Below, one piece after another: positions 51,615 to 61,185 of a DNA stretch of 64,000 nt. The position numbers and the translations under genes were made by a program. Below the pieces are notes generated by a model. That model did no database searches. It had not been told where the DNA came from and was given only the letters and a program-made list of their open reading frames with translations. Position 1 is the first letter of the stretch. Every line of letters begins with the position of its first letter. Origin of the DNA: an uncultured Christensenella sp. (GTDB lineage Bacteria > Bacillota > Clostridia > Christensenellales > UBA3700); assembly GCA_910577845.1 (NCBI GenBank), contig CAJTNA010000002.1:30752-94751 (forward strand). The letters run 5' to 3'.

Positions 51615-53558
51615 ATGGATAGAATGACTGAATTAGTACAATTATTAAATGACTATGCGTATAAGTATTATACTTTGGATGAACCAGTAGTTTCAGATAA
51701 GGAATATGACATTTTATATGACGAACTTTTAGACCTAGAAAAGTCAAGTGGAGTTGTTTTGCCAAATTCTCCAACACACAGAGTTGGTGGCGAATTATTA
51801 AAACAATTTGAAAGTTATGAACATAAGCAAAAATTGTATTCACTTTCCAAAAGCCAAACAAGTGAGGAGTTGGAAAGCTGGTGGAATAGATGTGCTAATT
51901 CCTTAAATGTACAAAACTTTTTGTGTTCTGTTGAATATAAATATGACGGCTTAACAGTTAATTTATCGTATAAAGACGGCGTGCTTGTAAGAGCGACTAC
52001 AAGAGGTAATGGAATCAAAGGTGAAATAGTTACAAGCGGTGCAAAGACTATTAGAACTATCCCTTTGACTATCCCTTTTAAGGGTGAAATTGAAGTTCAA
52101 GGCGAGTGCATTATGAGGTTGTCGGAACTTGAAAAGTATAATAAAACTCACGATGTACATTTAAAACACGCAAGGAATGCCGCAGCGGGTGCATTAAGAA
52201 ATCTTGACCCAAAAGTAACTGCAGAAAGGCACCTTGATTTTATGGCTTATAGTGTAGGTTATTCTGATATTGCATTTAATAATCAAAAAGAAATGGTAGA
52301 CTTTTTAGTGGAAAATAAGTTTAGAATTGGTGATTTTGTGCATTACGCTGATAATATGCAAGACATAAAAGCTTTGTTAGCTGAAATTGAGAGCAATAGG
52401 TCAAGTTTAGATTATTTGATTGATGGTGCAGTTATTAAAATTAATGAGCAAAAATATCGTAATGAATTAGGTTTTACTGAAAAATCACCACGTTGGGCAA
52501 TTGCTTACAAGTATGAGGCGGAAGAGGTAACAACTATTTTAAAAGATGTGGTTTGGCAGGTATCAAGAACGGGTAAGCTTAATCCGCTTGCTGTACTTGA
52601 ACCAGTTGAGTTGTGTGGTGCTACAGTATCAAGAGCAACTTTGAATAATCTTGACGATATAGCTAAAAAGGGTGTAAAAATTGGTAGTCGTGTTTTTGTA
52701 AGACGTAGTAATGATGTTATTCCAGAAATATTGGGAGTGGCAGAGGATAATGGCGGTACTCCAATAGTCCCACCAAAATATTGTCCATATTGTGGTGGTA
52801 AAGTTGAGGTGAATGGTGCATTTGTTTACTGCACAAATAAGAACGATTGCGGTGCTGTGCATATGTCACGCCTTGACCACTTTGCAAGTAAGGAAGCAAT
52901 GAATATTGAGGGGCTTTCCGAAAAAACAATATTGCAATTATACAACTTAGGCTTTATTAAGGATATTGATGATATTTATGATTTGACAGCCGAACAACTA
53001 GCACAAGCTGAGGGCTTTAAGGATAAAAAAATATCTAACATTTTAAAAGCAATTGAAAATAGCAAAAATGTAACATTGGATAATTTTATCTATTCTTTAG
53101 GTATTGCAAATATAGGTAAGAAGTCTGCAAAACAGCTTGCTGATAAGTTTAAGTCATTGGAAAAATTGCAATCTGCAAGTGTAGAAGATATACTTGCTTT
53201 GGATGATTTCGGTGAGATTATGGCACAAAGTGTGTATGGCTATTTTGCAAGTCCATCTGCTAAACGATTAATAGAAAATTTATTGAAAAAGGGAGTGAAA
53301 ATCGAGTTTAAAGAGCAAAAAGAGGGTGTATTGACTGGATTTAATATTTGCTTGACGGGTAGTATTTCTATCCCACGAAGTAAAGCAAAACAACTTATTG
53401 CTGAAAATGGCGGTAGCGTGTCTGATAGTGTATCTAAAAACGTAAATATTGTAGTTTATGGTGAAGACGCTGGCTCAAAACTCGAAAAAGCCAAAAAACT
53501 AGGAATAGAACTTTGGACAGAACAACAATTCTTTGAAAAAATTGATTATAAAGGCTGA
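51615..53558 (+). CDS. ligA: NAD+-dependent DNA ligase
   Basis: 647 residues. Adenylation lysine in KYDGL (Lys109), OB domain, four-cysteine zinc finger (CPYCGGK...CTNKNDCG), helix-hairpin-helix repeats and a C-terminal BRCT domain (GFNICLTGSISIPRSKA). Seals nicks in replication and repair. Slightly shorter than the usual ~670 residues, with all domains present. Ribosome site AGGTAAATT. Confidence 0.97.
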   Translation: MDRMTELVQLLNDYAYKYYTLDEPVVSDKEYDILYDELLDLEKSSGVVLPNSPTHRVGGELLKQFESYEHKQKLYSLSKSQTSEELESWWNRCANSLNVQNFLCSVEYKYDGLTVNLSYKDGVLVRATTRGNGIKGEIVTSGAKTIRTIPLTIPFKGEIEVQGECIMRLSELEKYNKTHDVHLKHARNAAAGALRNLDPKVTAERHLDFMAYSVGYSDIAFNNQKEMVDFLVENKFRIGDFVHYADNMQDIKALLAEIESNRSSLDYLIDGAVIKINEQKYRNELGFTEKSPRWAIAYKYEAEEVTTILKDVVWQVSRTGKLNPLAVLEPVELCGATVSRATLNNLDDIAKKGVKIGSRVFVRRSNDVIPEILGVAEDNGGTPIVPPKYCPYCGGKVEVNGAFVYCTNKNDCGAVHMSRLDHFASKEAMNIEGLSEKTILQLYNLGFIKDIDDIYDLTAEQLAQAEGFKDKKISNILKAIENSKNVTLDNFIYSLGIANIGKKSAKQLADKFKSLEKLQSASVEDILALDDFGEIMAQSVYGYFASPSAKRLIENLLKKGVKIEFKEQKEGVLTGFNICLTGSISIPRSKAKQLIAENGGSVSDSVSKNVNIVVYGEDAGSKLEKAKKLGIELWTEQQFFEKIDYKG

Positions 53559-53689
53559 ATAATAAATATTTACTAATAACTTAATATTTTAACTATTTAA
53601 TTGATTATTACAAAGAAATTGAGTATAATAAAATTTGCTTTGTAAAAAATTGAATAATTATACATTTTATATAAAAAATGAATTAAATC

Positions 53690-53718
53690 TTGACTTATTT
53701 TTAAAAAATTGATATACT
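53690..53718 (+). promoter_or_regulatory. Promoter directly in front of a terminator
   Basis: TTGACT - 17 bp - TATACT. The expected start (~53725) is immediately before the terminator hairpin at 53728-53768, so the transcript would be only ~40 nt unless polymerase reads through to yicC. Confidence 0.6.
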
Positions 53719-53727
53719 TTTAATACG

Positions 53728-53768
53728 AAATGTTCATCAATCATAAAAATTGATGAACATTTTTTTTG
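53728..53768 (+). terminator. Terminator (end of ligA transcript or tiny RNA)
   Basis: AAATGTTCATCAAT-cataaaa-ATTGATGAACATTT, a perfect 14-bp stem followed by Ts, 170 bp after ligA. The remainder of 53559-53974 is AT-rich. Confidence 0.9.
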
Positions 53769-53891
53769 TGGTTTTTTGTGATTTTATTAAAAGAATTTGA
53801 TTGAAATCACTAGTGTTGTTGAGATTTTTTGTTAAAATTTGCTGGTTAATATATTTTTATTCATAAAAAATAAAATATTATAATACTTTAC

Positions 53892-53920
53892 TTGTAAAAT
53901 GATTTATTTTGTGATAAAAT
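53892..53920 (+). promoter_or_regulatory. Promoter of yicC operon
   Basis: TTGTAA - 17 bp - TAAAAT, 54 bp before the yicC start codon. Confidence 0.65.
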
Positions 53921-53974
53921 ATAAATGTATAAATTTGCAAAATATTCTGCAGTTAGAATTTAGGAGTAATTAAT

Positions 53975-54850
53975 ATGTATAGTATGACTGGTTATGGCAA
54001 GGGTGAAATTGAGGAAAACGGCATTAAAATTGTTGTAGAAGTCAAGTCAGTTAATCATAGATTTTTAGATTTAGGAATTAAATTACCTAGATTGCTTATC
54101 AGTTTTGAGGATAGTGTGCGTAGTCAAATTAAAAATCGCATTGCAAGAGGACATCTTGATGTATTTGTTAACTACAAAGATACTACTGACGAATTAAGCA
54201 ATATTACATATAATCAAAATTTGACTGATAAATATATTCAAATTGCAGAGAATATTGCAGATAAATATAATATTCAAAACGATATAAGTGTTAGCAATTT
54301 GTTTAGTTTAAAAAATGTAATTGAGGAAGACGATAGTGAACTTGATAGTGAGCTTTTACAAAAGCTTATTAGTAACGCTTTAGACATTGCTTTAGATAAT
54401 TTGATAATTATGCGAACAAATGAGGGGGCAAAAATAGAAAATAACTTAATGGAAAAGTTGGACATTTTGCAAGATGTTGCTACTAAAATTGAGGAGTATG
54501 CACCAATTCAAGTTGAAAATTATCGTAGTAAATTGCGTAGTCGTATACAAGAGGGACTTGGTGACATTACAGTAGACGAAAACAAGCTTATGAATGAAAT
54601 TGTCTTTTATGCAGATAAAGTTGCTACAGACGAGGAATTTACAAGACTAAAAGCTCATATTAATCATTTTAAAGAGATTGCTGAAAAAGGCGGAGCAATT
54701 GGCAGAAGTTTAGATTTTATAACTCAGGAATTGAATAGAGAAGCAAATACAATTGGTTCAAAATGTAGTGATTTATCTGTTAGCAATTACGTGTTGACAC
54801 TAAAAACAGAGATTGAAAAAATAAGAGAGCAAATTCAAAATATTGAGTAA
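53975..54850 (+). CDS. yicC: YicC/YloC-family endoribonuclease
   Basis: 291 residues, full length, with the signature start YSMTGYGKGE, VEVKSVNHRFLD, and the C-terminal GRSLDFITQELNREANTIGSK. Members act as endoribonucleases in RNA turnover. First gene of the conserved block yicC-gmk-rpoZ-coaBC-priA-def. The usual remA gene between yicC and gmk is not present. Ribosome site TAGGAG. Confidence 0.96.
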   Translation: MYSMTGYGKGEIEENGIKIVVEVKSVNHRFLDLGIKLPRLLISFEDSVRSQIKNRIARGHLDVFVNYKDTTDELSNITYNQNLTDKYIQIAENIADKYNIQNDISVSNLFSLKNVIEEDDSELDSELLQKLISNALDIALDNLIIMRTNEGAKIENNLMEKLDILQDVATKIEEYAPIQVENYRSKLRSRIQEGLGDITVDENKLMNEIVFYADKVATDEEFTRLKAHINHFKEIAEKGGAIGRSLDFITQELNREANTIGSKCSDLSVSNYVLTLKTEIEKIREQIQNIE

Positions 54851-54873
54851 AACCAATCAAAAATCGAGGGTAA
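54849..54873 (+). repeat. Dispersed intergenic motif, copy 8, supplying the gmk ribosome site
   Basis: AAAACCAATCAAAAATCGAG followed by GGTAA. It fills the entire 24-bp gap between yicC and gmk; its 3' part has changed to GAGGG, which serves as the gmk ribosome site. Confidence 0.72.
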
Positions 54874-54874
54874 T

Positions 54875-55480
54875 ATGGAAAAAGGACTTTTAATTGTTTT
54901 AAGTGGACCATCAGGTGGTGGCAAAGGAACATTGCTTGCTGAGGTTAAAAAAAGAGGTTTTGATTTTGCGTTGTCAATATCTGTTACTACTAGACAGCCA
55001 AGGACTGGTGAGACCAATGGAATCAATTATTTTTTTAAAACAAAGGCTGAAGCCCTTGCAATGAGAGAGAATGACGAGTTTTTAGAAAGTGAAGAGGTAT
55101 TTGGCGAGATATACGGAACTTCCAAAAAGTTTGTAATGGATAACCTTAATAGTGGCAAAAGTGTCGTGCTTGAAATTGATACAAAAGGTGCATTGAAAGT
55201 TAAGGAAAAAATGCCTAATGCGGTTATGATATTTATCGTTCCAAAAGATTTGGAAACATTACATTCAAGGCTTACTGGCAGAGGAACGGAAACTGCGGAA
55301 CAAATTGCAAAGCGATTTGGCAAGGCAAAAGAAGAAATTGCAAAGGCAGTTCATTATGATTATTTGCTTATAAATGATAAGATAGAGGAATGTGCAACAA
55401 ACTTTATAGAAATAATAAATGTTGAAAAGCTAAAAACATCAAGGGATAAAAACAAAACTTTGATTGAAAGCTTTAGATAA
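54875..55480 (+). CDS. gmk: Guanylate kinase
   Basis: 201 residues. P-loop SGPSGGGKGTLL, the GMP-binding SVTTRQPRTGETNGINYFF and the lid region. Phosphorylates GMP to GDP. Its ribosome site lies inside a dispersed-motif copy, 24 bp after yicC. Confidence 0.97.
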   Translation: MEKGLLIVLSGPSGGGKGTLLAEVKKRGFDFALSISVTTRQPRTGETNGINYFFKTKAEALAMRENDEFLESEEVFGEIYGTSKKFVMDNLNSGKSVVLEIDTKGALKVKEKMPNAVMIFIVPKDLETLHSRLTGRGTETAEQIAKRFGKAKEEIAKAVHYDYLLINDKIEECATNFIEIINVEKLKTSRDKNKTLIESFR

Positions 55481-55504
55481 AAAATTTTTAGGAGGGTATG
55501 CTTT

Positions 55505-55702
55505 ATGATGATAGAGCCACCAATTGACAAATTAATTAAAAAGGCAGAGTGCAGATACGCTTTAGTTATGGGTGTTGCTAATCGTGCAAAGCAACTTGTA
55601 ACTCAAGAAGCTGACTATTTGGAAGCAACACACCAAAAGCCAATCAGTGTAGCTGCAAAAGAAGTTTACGAAGGCAGAGTCGTAATCTCAAGGCACCACT
55701 AA
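55505..55702 (+). CDS. rpoZ: RNA polymerase omega subunit
   Basis: 65 residues, short clostridial omega with MIEPPIDKLIKKAECRYALVMGVANRAKQL and a tail SVAAKEVYEGRVVI. Helps assemble the core enzyme. GGAGGG upstream. Its stop overlaps the coaBC start by 1 bp (TAATG), so the two are coupled. Confidence 0.95.
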   Translation: MMIEPPIDKLIKKAECRYALVMGVANRAKQLVTQEADYLEATHQKPISVAAKEVYEGRVVISRHH

Positions 55703-56883
55703 TGTTAAGCGGTAAAAATATTGTCTTAGGTGTTACTGGTGGTATTGCGTGCTACAAAGCGTGTGATATTGTAAGTAGACTAGTAAAACTTGGGGCAAAT
55801 GTAGATGTTATAATGACAAAAAATGCAACGGAGTTTGTAAGTCCAAAGACTTTTGAATCTCTGTCGCATAATCATTGCGTTGTGGAAACTTTTGAAAGAA
55901 TACAAAAGTTTGAAATTGAGCATATTTCGCTTGCTCAAAAAGCGGATTTGTTTTTGATTGCTCCAGCAACATATAACATCATTGGTAAAATCGCAAATGG
56001 TATTGCTGACGATATGCTTTCTACAACAATTGCGGCTGCTAAAGGTGCGATAAAGGTTATTTGCCCAGCTATGAATACAAATATGTATTTAAATCCAGTT
56101 TTCAGAGAAAATCTTGTTAAACTTGAAAAACTTGGTTACCACGAGGTGCAACCTATAAGTGGTAGGCTAGCTTGCGGTGATATAGGAACTGGCAAAATGC
56201 AAGAGCCTCAAGAGATTGTAAAGTATGTTTGTGAGCTACTTTGTGCAAAGCAAGATTTAGCTAATAAAACTGTGCTTATTACTTGTGGCGGGACGGAAGA
56301 GGCAATAGATGCTGTAAGAGTTATTACTAATCATTCTAGTGGCAAAATGGGGCTTGCTATTGCAAAAGAATGCAAGAGCCGTGGTGGTAAAGTTATTTTG
56401 ATTGCGGGCAGAGTATCTGTCAGCCTTAACGGCTTTGAAAATGTTGTAAATGTTAAGTCTACCAGCGAAATGTATAATGTTGTAATGAGTAATTACGAGA
56501 AAGCTGATTATATAATTATGGCAGCCGCACCAAGCGATTACAAGCCAAAAGTTATTGCTAAAAACAAAATTAAAAGTGAAAATTTAACTTTGGAACTTGT
56601 TAAGAACCCTGATATTGCCAAAGCTGTTGGTGAGGTGAAAGGGGATAGGAAACTTGTCATCTTTAGTGCGGAAACGGAAAATTTGCTTGATAATGCAAAA
56701 GATAAATTGCTAAAGAAAAATGCTGATATGGTTGTTGCAAATGATGTGACCCAAGAAGGTGCAGGATTTAATGTTGATACAAATATTGTAACCATTATTA
56801 GTGGGGACAAGGTGCTTAAGTTTGATAAAATGACAAAAGCAGATTGTGCAAAAGTAATAGTGGATATGATGCAAAATAAATGA
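55702..56883 (+). CDS. coaBC: Bifunctional phosphopantothenoylcysteine decarboxylase/synthetase
   Basis: 393 residues. CoaC half (1 to ~180): GVTGGIACYKACDIV, catalytic His in EHISLA, PAMNTNMY motif. CoaB half (~185-393): NHSSGKMGLAIA and KIKSENLTLELVKNPDI. Carries out two steps of coenzyme A synthesis. Translationally coupled to rpoZ. Confidence 0.97.
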   Translation: MLSGKNIVLGVTGGIACYKACDIVSRLVKLGANVDVIMTKNATEFVSPKTFESLSHNHCVVETFERIQKFEIEHISLAQKADLFLIAPATYNIIGKIANGIADDMLSTTIAAAKGAIKVICPAMNTNMYLNPVFRENLVKLEKLGYHEVQPISGRLACGDIGTGKMQEPQEIVKYVCELLCAKQDLANKTVLITCGGTEEAIDAVRVITNHSSGKMGLAIAKECKSRGGKVILIAGRVSVSLNGFENVVNVKSTSEMYNVVMSNYEKADYIIMAAAPSDYKPKVIAKNKIKSENLTLELVKNPDIAKAVGEVKGDRKLVIFSAETENLLDNAKDKLLKKNADMVVANDVTQEGAGFNVDTNIVTIISGDKVLKFDKMTKADCAKVIVDMMQNK

Positions 56884-56889
56884 TTTGTT

Positions 56890-59085
56890 ATGATTGCAAA
56901 AGTTATTGTTGATATTTCAAATAGTGAAGTTGATAAAATTTTTGATTATATAATTCCCTCAGATTTTGAGCTTGAGGTAGGCACACGTGTGCTAGTACCC
57001 TTTGGCAACAGAAGTATTGAGGGCTTTTGCATAAAAATAACAGATAGCCCAGAGGGCGATTACAAATTAAAAGAAATTATAAAAAAAATGGACGCAAAAC
57101 CACTAATAAAAGCTGAAATGCTTGAGCTTGCTAGGTTTATGAGAGAAAAATTTTATTTAAGATATGTTGATGTGCTTAGGTTATTTATTCCCTCTAAATT
57201 GCGAGGCAACAAAGTAAAAGTTTTGGAACGTGAATATTGCGTGCTTGCAAGTGAGGATATACAAACTTTAAAGTCTAGAATAAGTCCACGTGCAAAAAGT
57301 CAGCTTGCTATTATTGATAGACTTGCTAGCAGTGGGGAATATCTTACTGTGCTTAATACGGAATTTTCACCAAGTGCAATTAATAGTTTGGTTGAAAAAG
57401 GGTTGGTAATTAAGTCAAAACAAGAGGTACTTCGAAAGCCAATAAGTGATAGTGATATTAATCAAAATAAAGTTGTTTTGACAGACACTCAAGAAAAGGC
57501 ACTTAATGAGATAAAATCAAGTAAACAAAGTATTGTTTTATTACACGGAGTTACTGGGTCTGGCAAGACAGAAGTTTATATGTCACTAATTGAAAGTGCA
57601 TTAAAACAAGGTAAAACTGCCATTGCATTAGTGCCAGAAATATCTTTAACACCTCAGATTTTGAGGGTTTTTCGTGCAAGGTTTGGTGATGATATTGCTA
57701 TGTTACATAGCGGTTTGTCTGACGGTGAAAGATATGATGAATGGCGTAGAATATATGACGGTGATGCAAAAATTGTTGTAGGTGCAAGGTCGGCAATATT
57801 CGCACCAACTGAAAATTTGGGTGTGATAATTATTGACGAGGAACACGATAGTAGTTATATTAGCGAGTCAAATCCAAGGTTTAGGACGCTTGATGTAGCG
57901 GAGTTTAGGGCAAATTATAATAATTGCAAAGTTGTTTTAGGCAGTGCTACGCCAAGTGTGGAAAGTTATAATAATGCAAGAGCAAATAAGTTTGCACTTG
58001 TAGAAATGAATAAAAGAATATCCAAAAATGGTATGCCAAACATTCAAATTGTGGATATGGCTCAAGAGTTGAGAGTTGGTAATTTTTCCGTTTTTTCAAA
58101 TGAGCTTAAAAGCAAGTTGCAAGAGGTTATCAGCAATGGTAATCAAGCAATGGTGTTTATTAACCGCAGAGGCTATGCTTCATATATGCAATGCAAGTCT
58201 TGCGGATATATTGCTAAATGTACTGATTGCGATATAGCTTTAACTTATCATAAAGAGGATAATTTATTAAAATGCCATTATTGTGGTAAAAAGTTTAAGC
58301 CGTTGGATATATGCCCTAATTGCCATAGCGAAAGCATAAAGCAAGGCAAGATTGGCACGGAAAAGGTTGTTAGGGAACTGCAAGAATTTTTGGGTGATAG
58401 TGTTAGAATTTTAAGAATGGATAATGATACTACAACTACAAAAACAGCTTATCTTGATATACTTGGGGCGTTTAGACGTGGTGAGGCACAAGTTTTGGTT
58501 GGCACGCAAATGATTGTTAAGGGACACGATTTTCCAAATGTAACTTTGGTTGGTGTGCTTGATGCGGATATGAGTTTGTATTTTAGCGATTATAGGTCTT
58601 GCGAACGTACATATCAACTTATAACTCAAGTTGCTGGTAGAGCTGGTAGAAAGGACAAGCTAGGTGAGGTCATAATTCAAACATATTCACCAAAGCATTA
58701 TCTATTTAACTTTGTTAAAAATTATGATTACAAAGGCTTTTTTGATAAGGAACTTAATACAAGAGGGGTTACAAATTTTCCCCCATATACAACTATTGTA
58801 AGAGTTTTGGTTACAAACGAGCAAGATGAAAAGAGCCTTAATTGTACAAAAAAGATTTATGACTTATTAAAGTTACTTAGAGCAGAAAACGAAAAAGAGT
58901 TTGTTTATATGCAAGCTATGAAATCACCTATAAATAAAATTCAAAATAAATACCGCTATCAAATTGTGCTTAGGATAAAGCGAAATTTAGAGGATAGAAT
59001 AATTGGTAAAATATACAATATAGTAGACGAAAATAAACAAGGCAACAGCGTATTTGTGGAAATTAATCCACAAAATATGAGCTAA
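56890..59085 (+). CDS. priA: Primosomal protein N' (replication restart helicase)
   Basis: 731 residues. 3'-DNA-binding N-domain, helicase Walker A GVTGSGKTEVY (~220), DEEH box IIIDEEHDSSY, paired zinc motifs (CKSCGYIAKCTDC and CHYCGKKF...CPNCH), and motif VI QVAGRAGRKDKLG. Restarts stalled replication forks. No good ribosome site; it begins 6 bp after coaBC, so it is probably translated by reinitiation. Confidence 0.97.
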   Translation: MIAKVIVDISNSEVDKIFDYIIPSDFELEVGTRVLVPFGNRSIEGFCIKITDSPEGDYKLKEIIKKMDAKPLIKAEMLELARFMREKFYLRYVDVLRLFIPSKLRGNKVKVLEREYCVLASEDIQTLKSRISPRAKSQLAIIDRLASSGEYLTVLNTEFSPSAINSLVEKGLVIKSKQEVLRKPISDSDINQNKVVLTDTQEKALNEIKSSKQSIVLLHGVTGSGKTEVYMSLIESALKQGKTAIALVPEISLTPQILRVFRARFGDDIAMLHSGLSDGERYDEWRRIYDGDAKIVVGARSAIFAPTENLGVIIIDEEHDSSYISESNPRFRTLDVAEFRANYNNCKVVLGSATPSVESYNNARANKFALVEMNKRISKNGMPNIQIVDMAQELRVGNFSVFSNELKSKLQEVISNGNQAMVFINRRGYASYMQCKSCGYIAKCTDCDIALTYHKEDNLLKCHYCGKKFKPLDICPNCHSESIKQGKIGTEKVVRELQEFLGDSVRILRMDNDTTTTKTAYLDILGAFRRGEAQVLVGTQMIVKGHDFPNVTLVGVLDADMSLYFSDYRSCERTYQLITQVAGRAGRKDKLGEVIIQTYSPKHYLFNFVKNYDYKGFFDKELNTRGVTNFPPYTTIVRVLVTNEQDEKSLNCTKKIYDLLKLLRAENEKEFVYMQAMKSPINKIQNKYRYQIVLRIKRNLEDRIIGKIYNIVDENKQGNSVFVEINPQNMS

Positions 59086-59096
59086 AGGAGAATTAA

Positions 59097-59558
59097 ATGG
59101 CAATTAGAGATATTGTAAAGGACGGCGACCCGATTTTAAGAAAAACTTGCAGACCTGTAGAGGTTTTTGATGAGAAATTGGCTAAACTTTTGGACGATAT
59201 GCGTGAGACTATGCGTAAGGCGGAAGGTGTTGGTTTGGCTGGACCTCAAGTTGGTATTTTAAGACGAGTTGCAGTAGTAGAGGTTGGAGATTTTTATGTT
59301 GAACTTATAAACCCAGTTATAGTTGAAACTGATGGTGAACAAATTGGTTATGAAGGGTGTTTGAGTGTAGAGGGGAAAAGTTGTAATGTTGCAAGACCAA
59401 ACTATGTTAAAGTAAGGTATTTTAATAGGAATGGTGTGCAAATGCAAGCGGAATGTGAGGAACTTACCGCACGAGCAATTTGTCACGAAACAGACCACCT
59501 TGACGGAATTTTGTTTTATGATAAGGAATATAAGGGTAAAATCAAAAAGAAAAGATAA
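59097..59558 (+). CDS. def: Peptide deformylase
   Basis: 153 residues with all three motifs: GVGLAGPQVG, EGCLSV and HETDHLDG (metal-binding HExxH). Removes the formyl group from new proteins. 11 bp after priA with AAAGGAG; fmt follows but only after a 434-bp gap. Confidence 0.97.
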   Translation: MAIRDIVKDGDPILRKTCRPVEVFDEKLAKLLDDMRETMRKAEGVGLAGPQVGILRRVAVVEVGDFYVELINPVIVETDGEQIGYEGCLSVEGKSCNVARPNYVKVRYFNRNGVQMQAECEELTARAICHETDHLDGILFYDKEYKGKIKKKR

Positions 59559-59992
59559 TAATTGTTTTTGATATTTTATGTTCTTATAAATTGTTCCTAA
59601 TTTAATTTGTTAGGGTTTTAAATTAAATTGATTAATAAATTACTTTAATTGAATAACTAAAATGTATATGTAATTACAATTGTATGTGTTCAGAATTATT
59701 AATGTTGTTTACTAACTCTCTTAAAATATTATTCCAATTTTTGACAACAAATTAATTGCTAATATGTAACATTGTAAATATCATAATAATAAATTTTAAT
59801 TAATTATTAAATATATGCTTTTAATAACTTTTTTACAAGTATGCACGCTTAAATTTGATAGAAAAATATGTTTGCAGACTAATTGCTAAAATGTATATTA
59901 ATTGTTTGATAATATTTAAAAGAGATAGATTGCAAAATATTTATGTTGCATTTTACAAAATAGATTTTTGGTTATTTTAAAAGGATAGAAAT
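59559..59992. other. Gene-free stretch between def and fmt
   Basis: Very AT-rich. In most relatives def and fmt are adjacent; here 434 bp without any reading frame, RNA or clear terminator separates them. No motif copy is present. Confidence 0.6.
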
Positions 59993-60922
59993 ATGAGATT
60001 GATATTTTTAGGTACGCCAGAGTTTGCTGTGCCTAGTTTGAGAAAAATTGCACAATCTGGACACGAGATTTTAGCTGTTGTAACTCAACCCGATAAGCCT
60101 CGCAATAGAGGAATTATGACGCCATCGCCAGTAAAAGAGGTCGCACTTGAATTGGGACTAAAGGTTTTGCAATACAACAGAATAAGTCGAGAGGGCGTGC
60201 AAGATATAAAAGATTTAGCACCAGACATTATGGTTACTTGTGCTTTTGGTCAAATACTAAGTAGGGAATTATTGGCAATACCTAAATTCGGTGTTATTAA
60301 TGAACACGCAAGTTTGTTGCCAAAATATCGTGGTAGTAGTCCTATACAATGGTGTGTAATCAATGGTGAAAAGGAAACTGGCGTTACTATTATGAAAACA
60401 GCTTATGAGGTTGATAGTGGCGATATTCTATTCGCTGATAAAACTGAAATTGACGAGAGTGAAACAGCAGGTGAACTATTTGACAGATTGAGTTTGCTTG
60501 CATCAGATAGTATTGTTAAAGCAATAGATTTAATTGAGAGCGGAAAAGCTGTATATACAGCACAAAACCACAAAGAGGCAACTTTTTGCAAAATGCTTAG
60601 CAAGGCGGACGGCTTAATTGATTGGGGTAAAAGTGCAATTCAAATTAAAGATTTTGTTAGAGGTATGAATCCTTGGCCTTGTGCGTATACAATGCTGAAT
60701 GGTGAGACAATTAAAATTTATAAAGTATCAGTAGTAGGCAAACAAGTTGATGCAGAAAGTGGGGAAATTATTCAAGCGGATAAAAATGGTTTAATTGTTG
60801 CTTGTGGCAATGGTTGTGTAAGTATAGAGGTTTTACAAGCACCTTGTGCAAAGCGAATGTCAGCAAAAGATTTTTTGCTTGGAAAAAAAATTGTTGTGGG
60901 TAGTAAATTTGAAAATAATTAA
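59993..60922 (+). CDS. fmt: Methionyl-tRNA formyltransferase
   Basis: 309 residues. Starts MRLIFLGTPEFAVPSL; formyl-folate binding HASLLPKYRGSSPIQW with catalytic His/Asn region, then C-terminal tRNA-binding domain. Formylates initiator Met-tRNA. Ribosome site AAAGGATAG. Confidence 0.97.
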   Translation: MRLIFLGTPEFAVPSLRKIAQSGHEILAVVTQPDKPRNRGIMTPSPVKEVALELGLKVLQYNRISREGVQDIKDLAPDIMVTCAFGQILSRELLAIPKFGVINEHASLLPKYRGSSPIQWCVINGEKETGVTIMKTAYEVDSGDILFADKTEIDESETAGELFDRLSLLASDSIVKAIDLIESGKAVYTAQNHKEATFCKMLSKADGLIDWGKSAIQIKDFVRGMNPWPCAYTMLNGETIKIYKVSVVGKQVDAESGEIIQADKNGLIVACGNGCVSIEVLQAPCAKRMSAKDFLLGKKIVVGSKFENN

Positions 60923-60947
60923 CTTTTGTGGCTTTAAAATTAAATTA

Positions 60948-60971
60948 ATCTGTCAAAAATCGGTATTAAAT
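60948..60971 (+). repeat. Dispersed intergenic motif, copy 9
   Basis: AATCTGTCAAAAATCGGTAT followed by TAAA, 25 bp after the fmt stop. The rest of 60972-61185 has no gene; the zinc metallopeptidase gene often found between fmt and rsmB is absent. Confidence 0.68.
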
Positions 60972-61185
60972 CAATTTTTAAGTATGTTAGTTTTTTATAG
61001 CATAAAACAAAGTTTTATTATATAAGTAAAATGTGTAGAGTTTATAATTTGACGTAGCTATATTTTTCAGTAGGTAAGTTAATTCAAATACAAATGATTG
61101 CAAAGCAAGTTTATTATTAAAGCAAAACAAAATAAAATTTTAATACAAGTTAAAATTTGCTTATTTATTTTATGTAGGAGTATTA

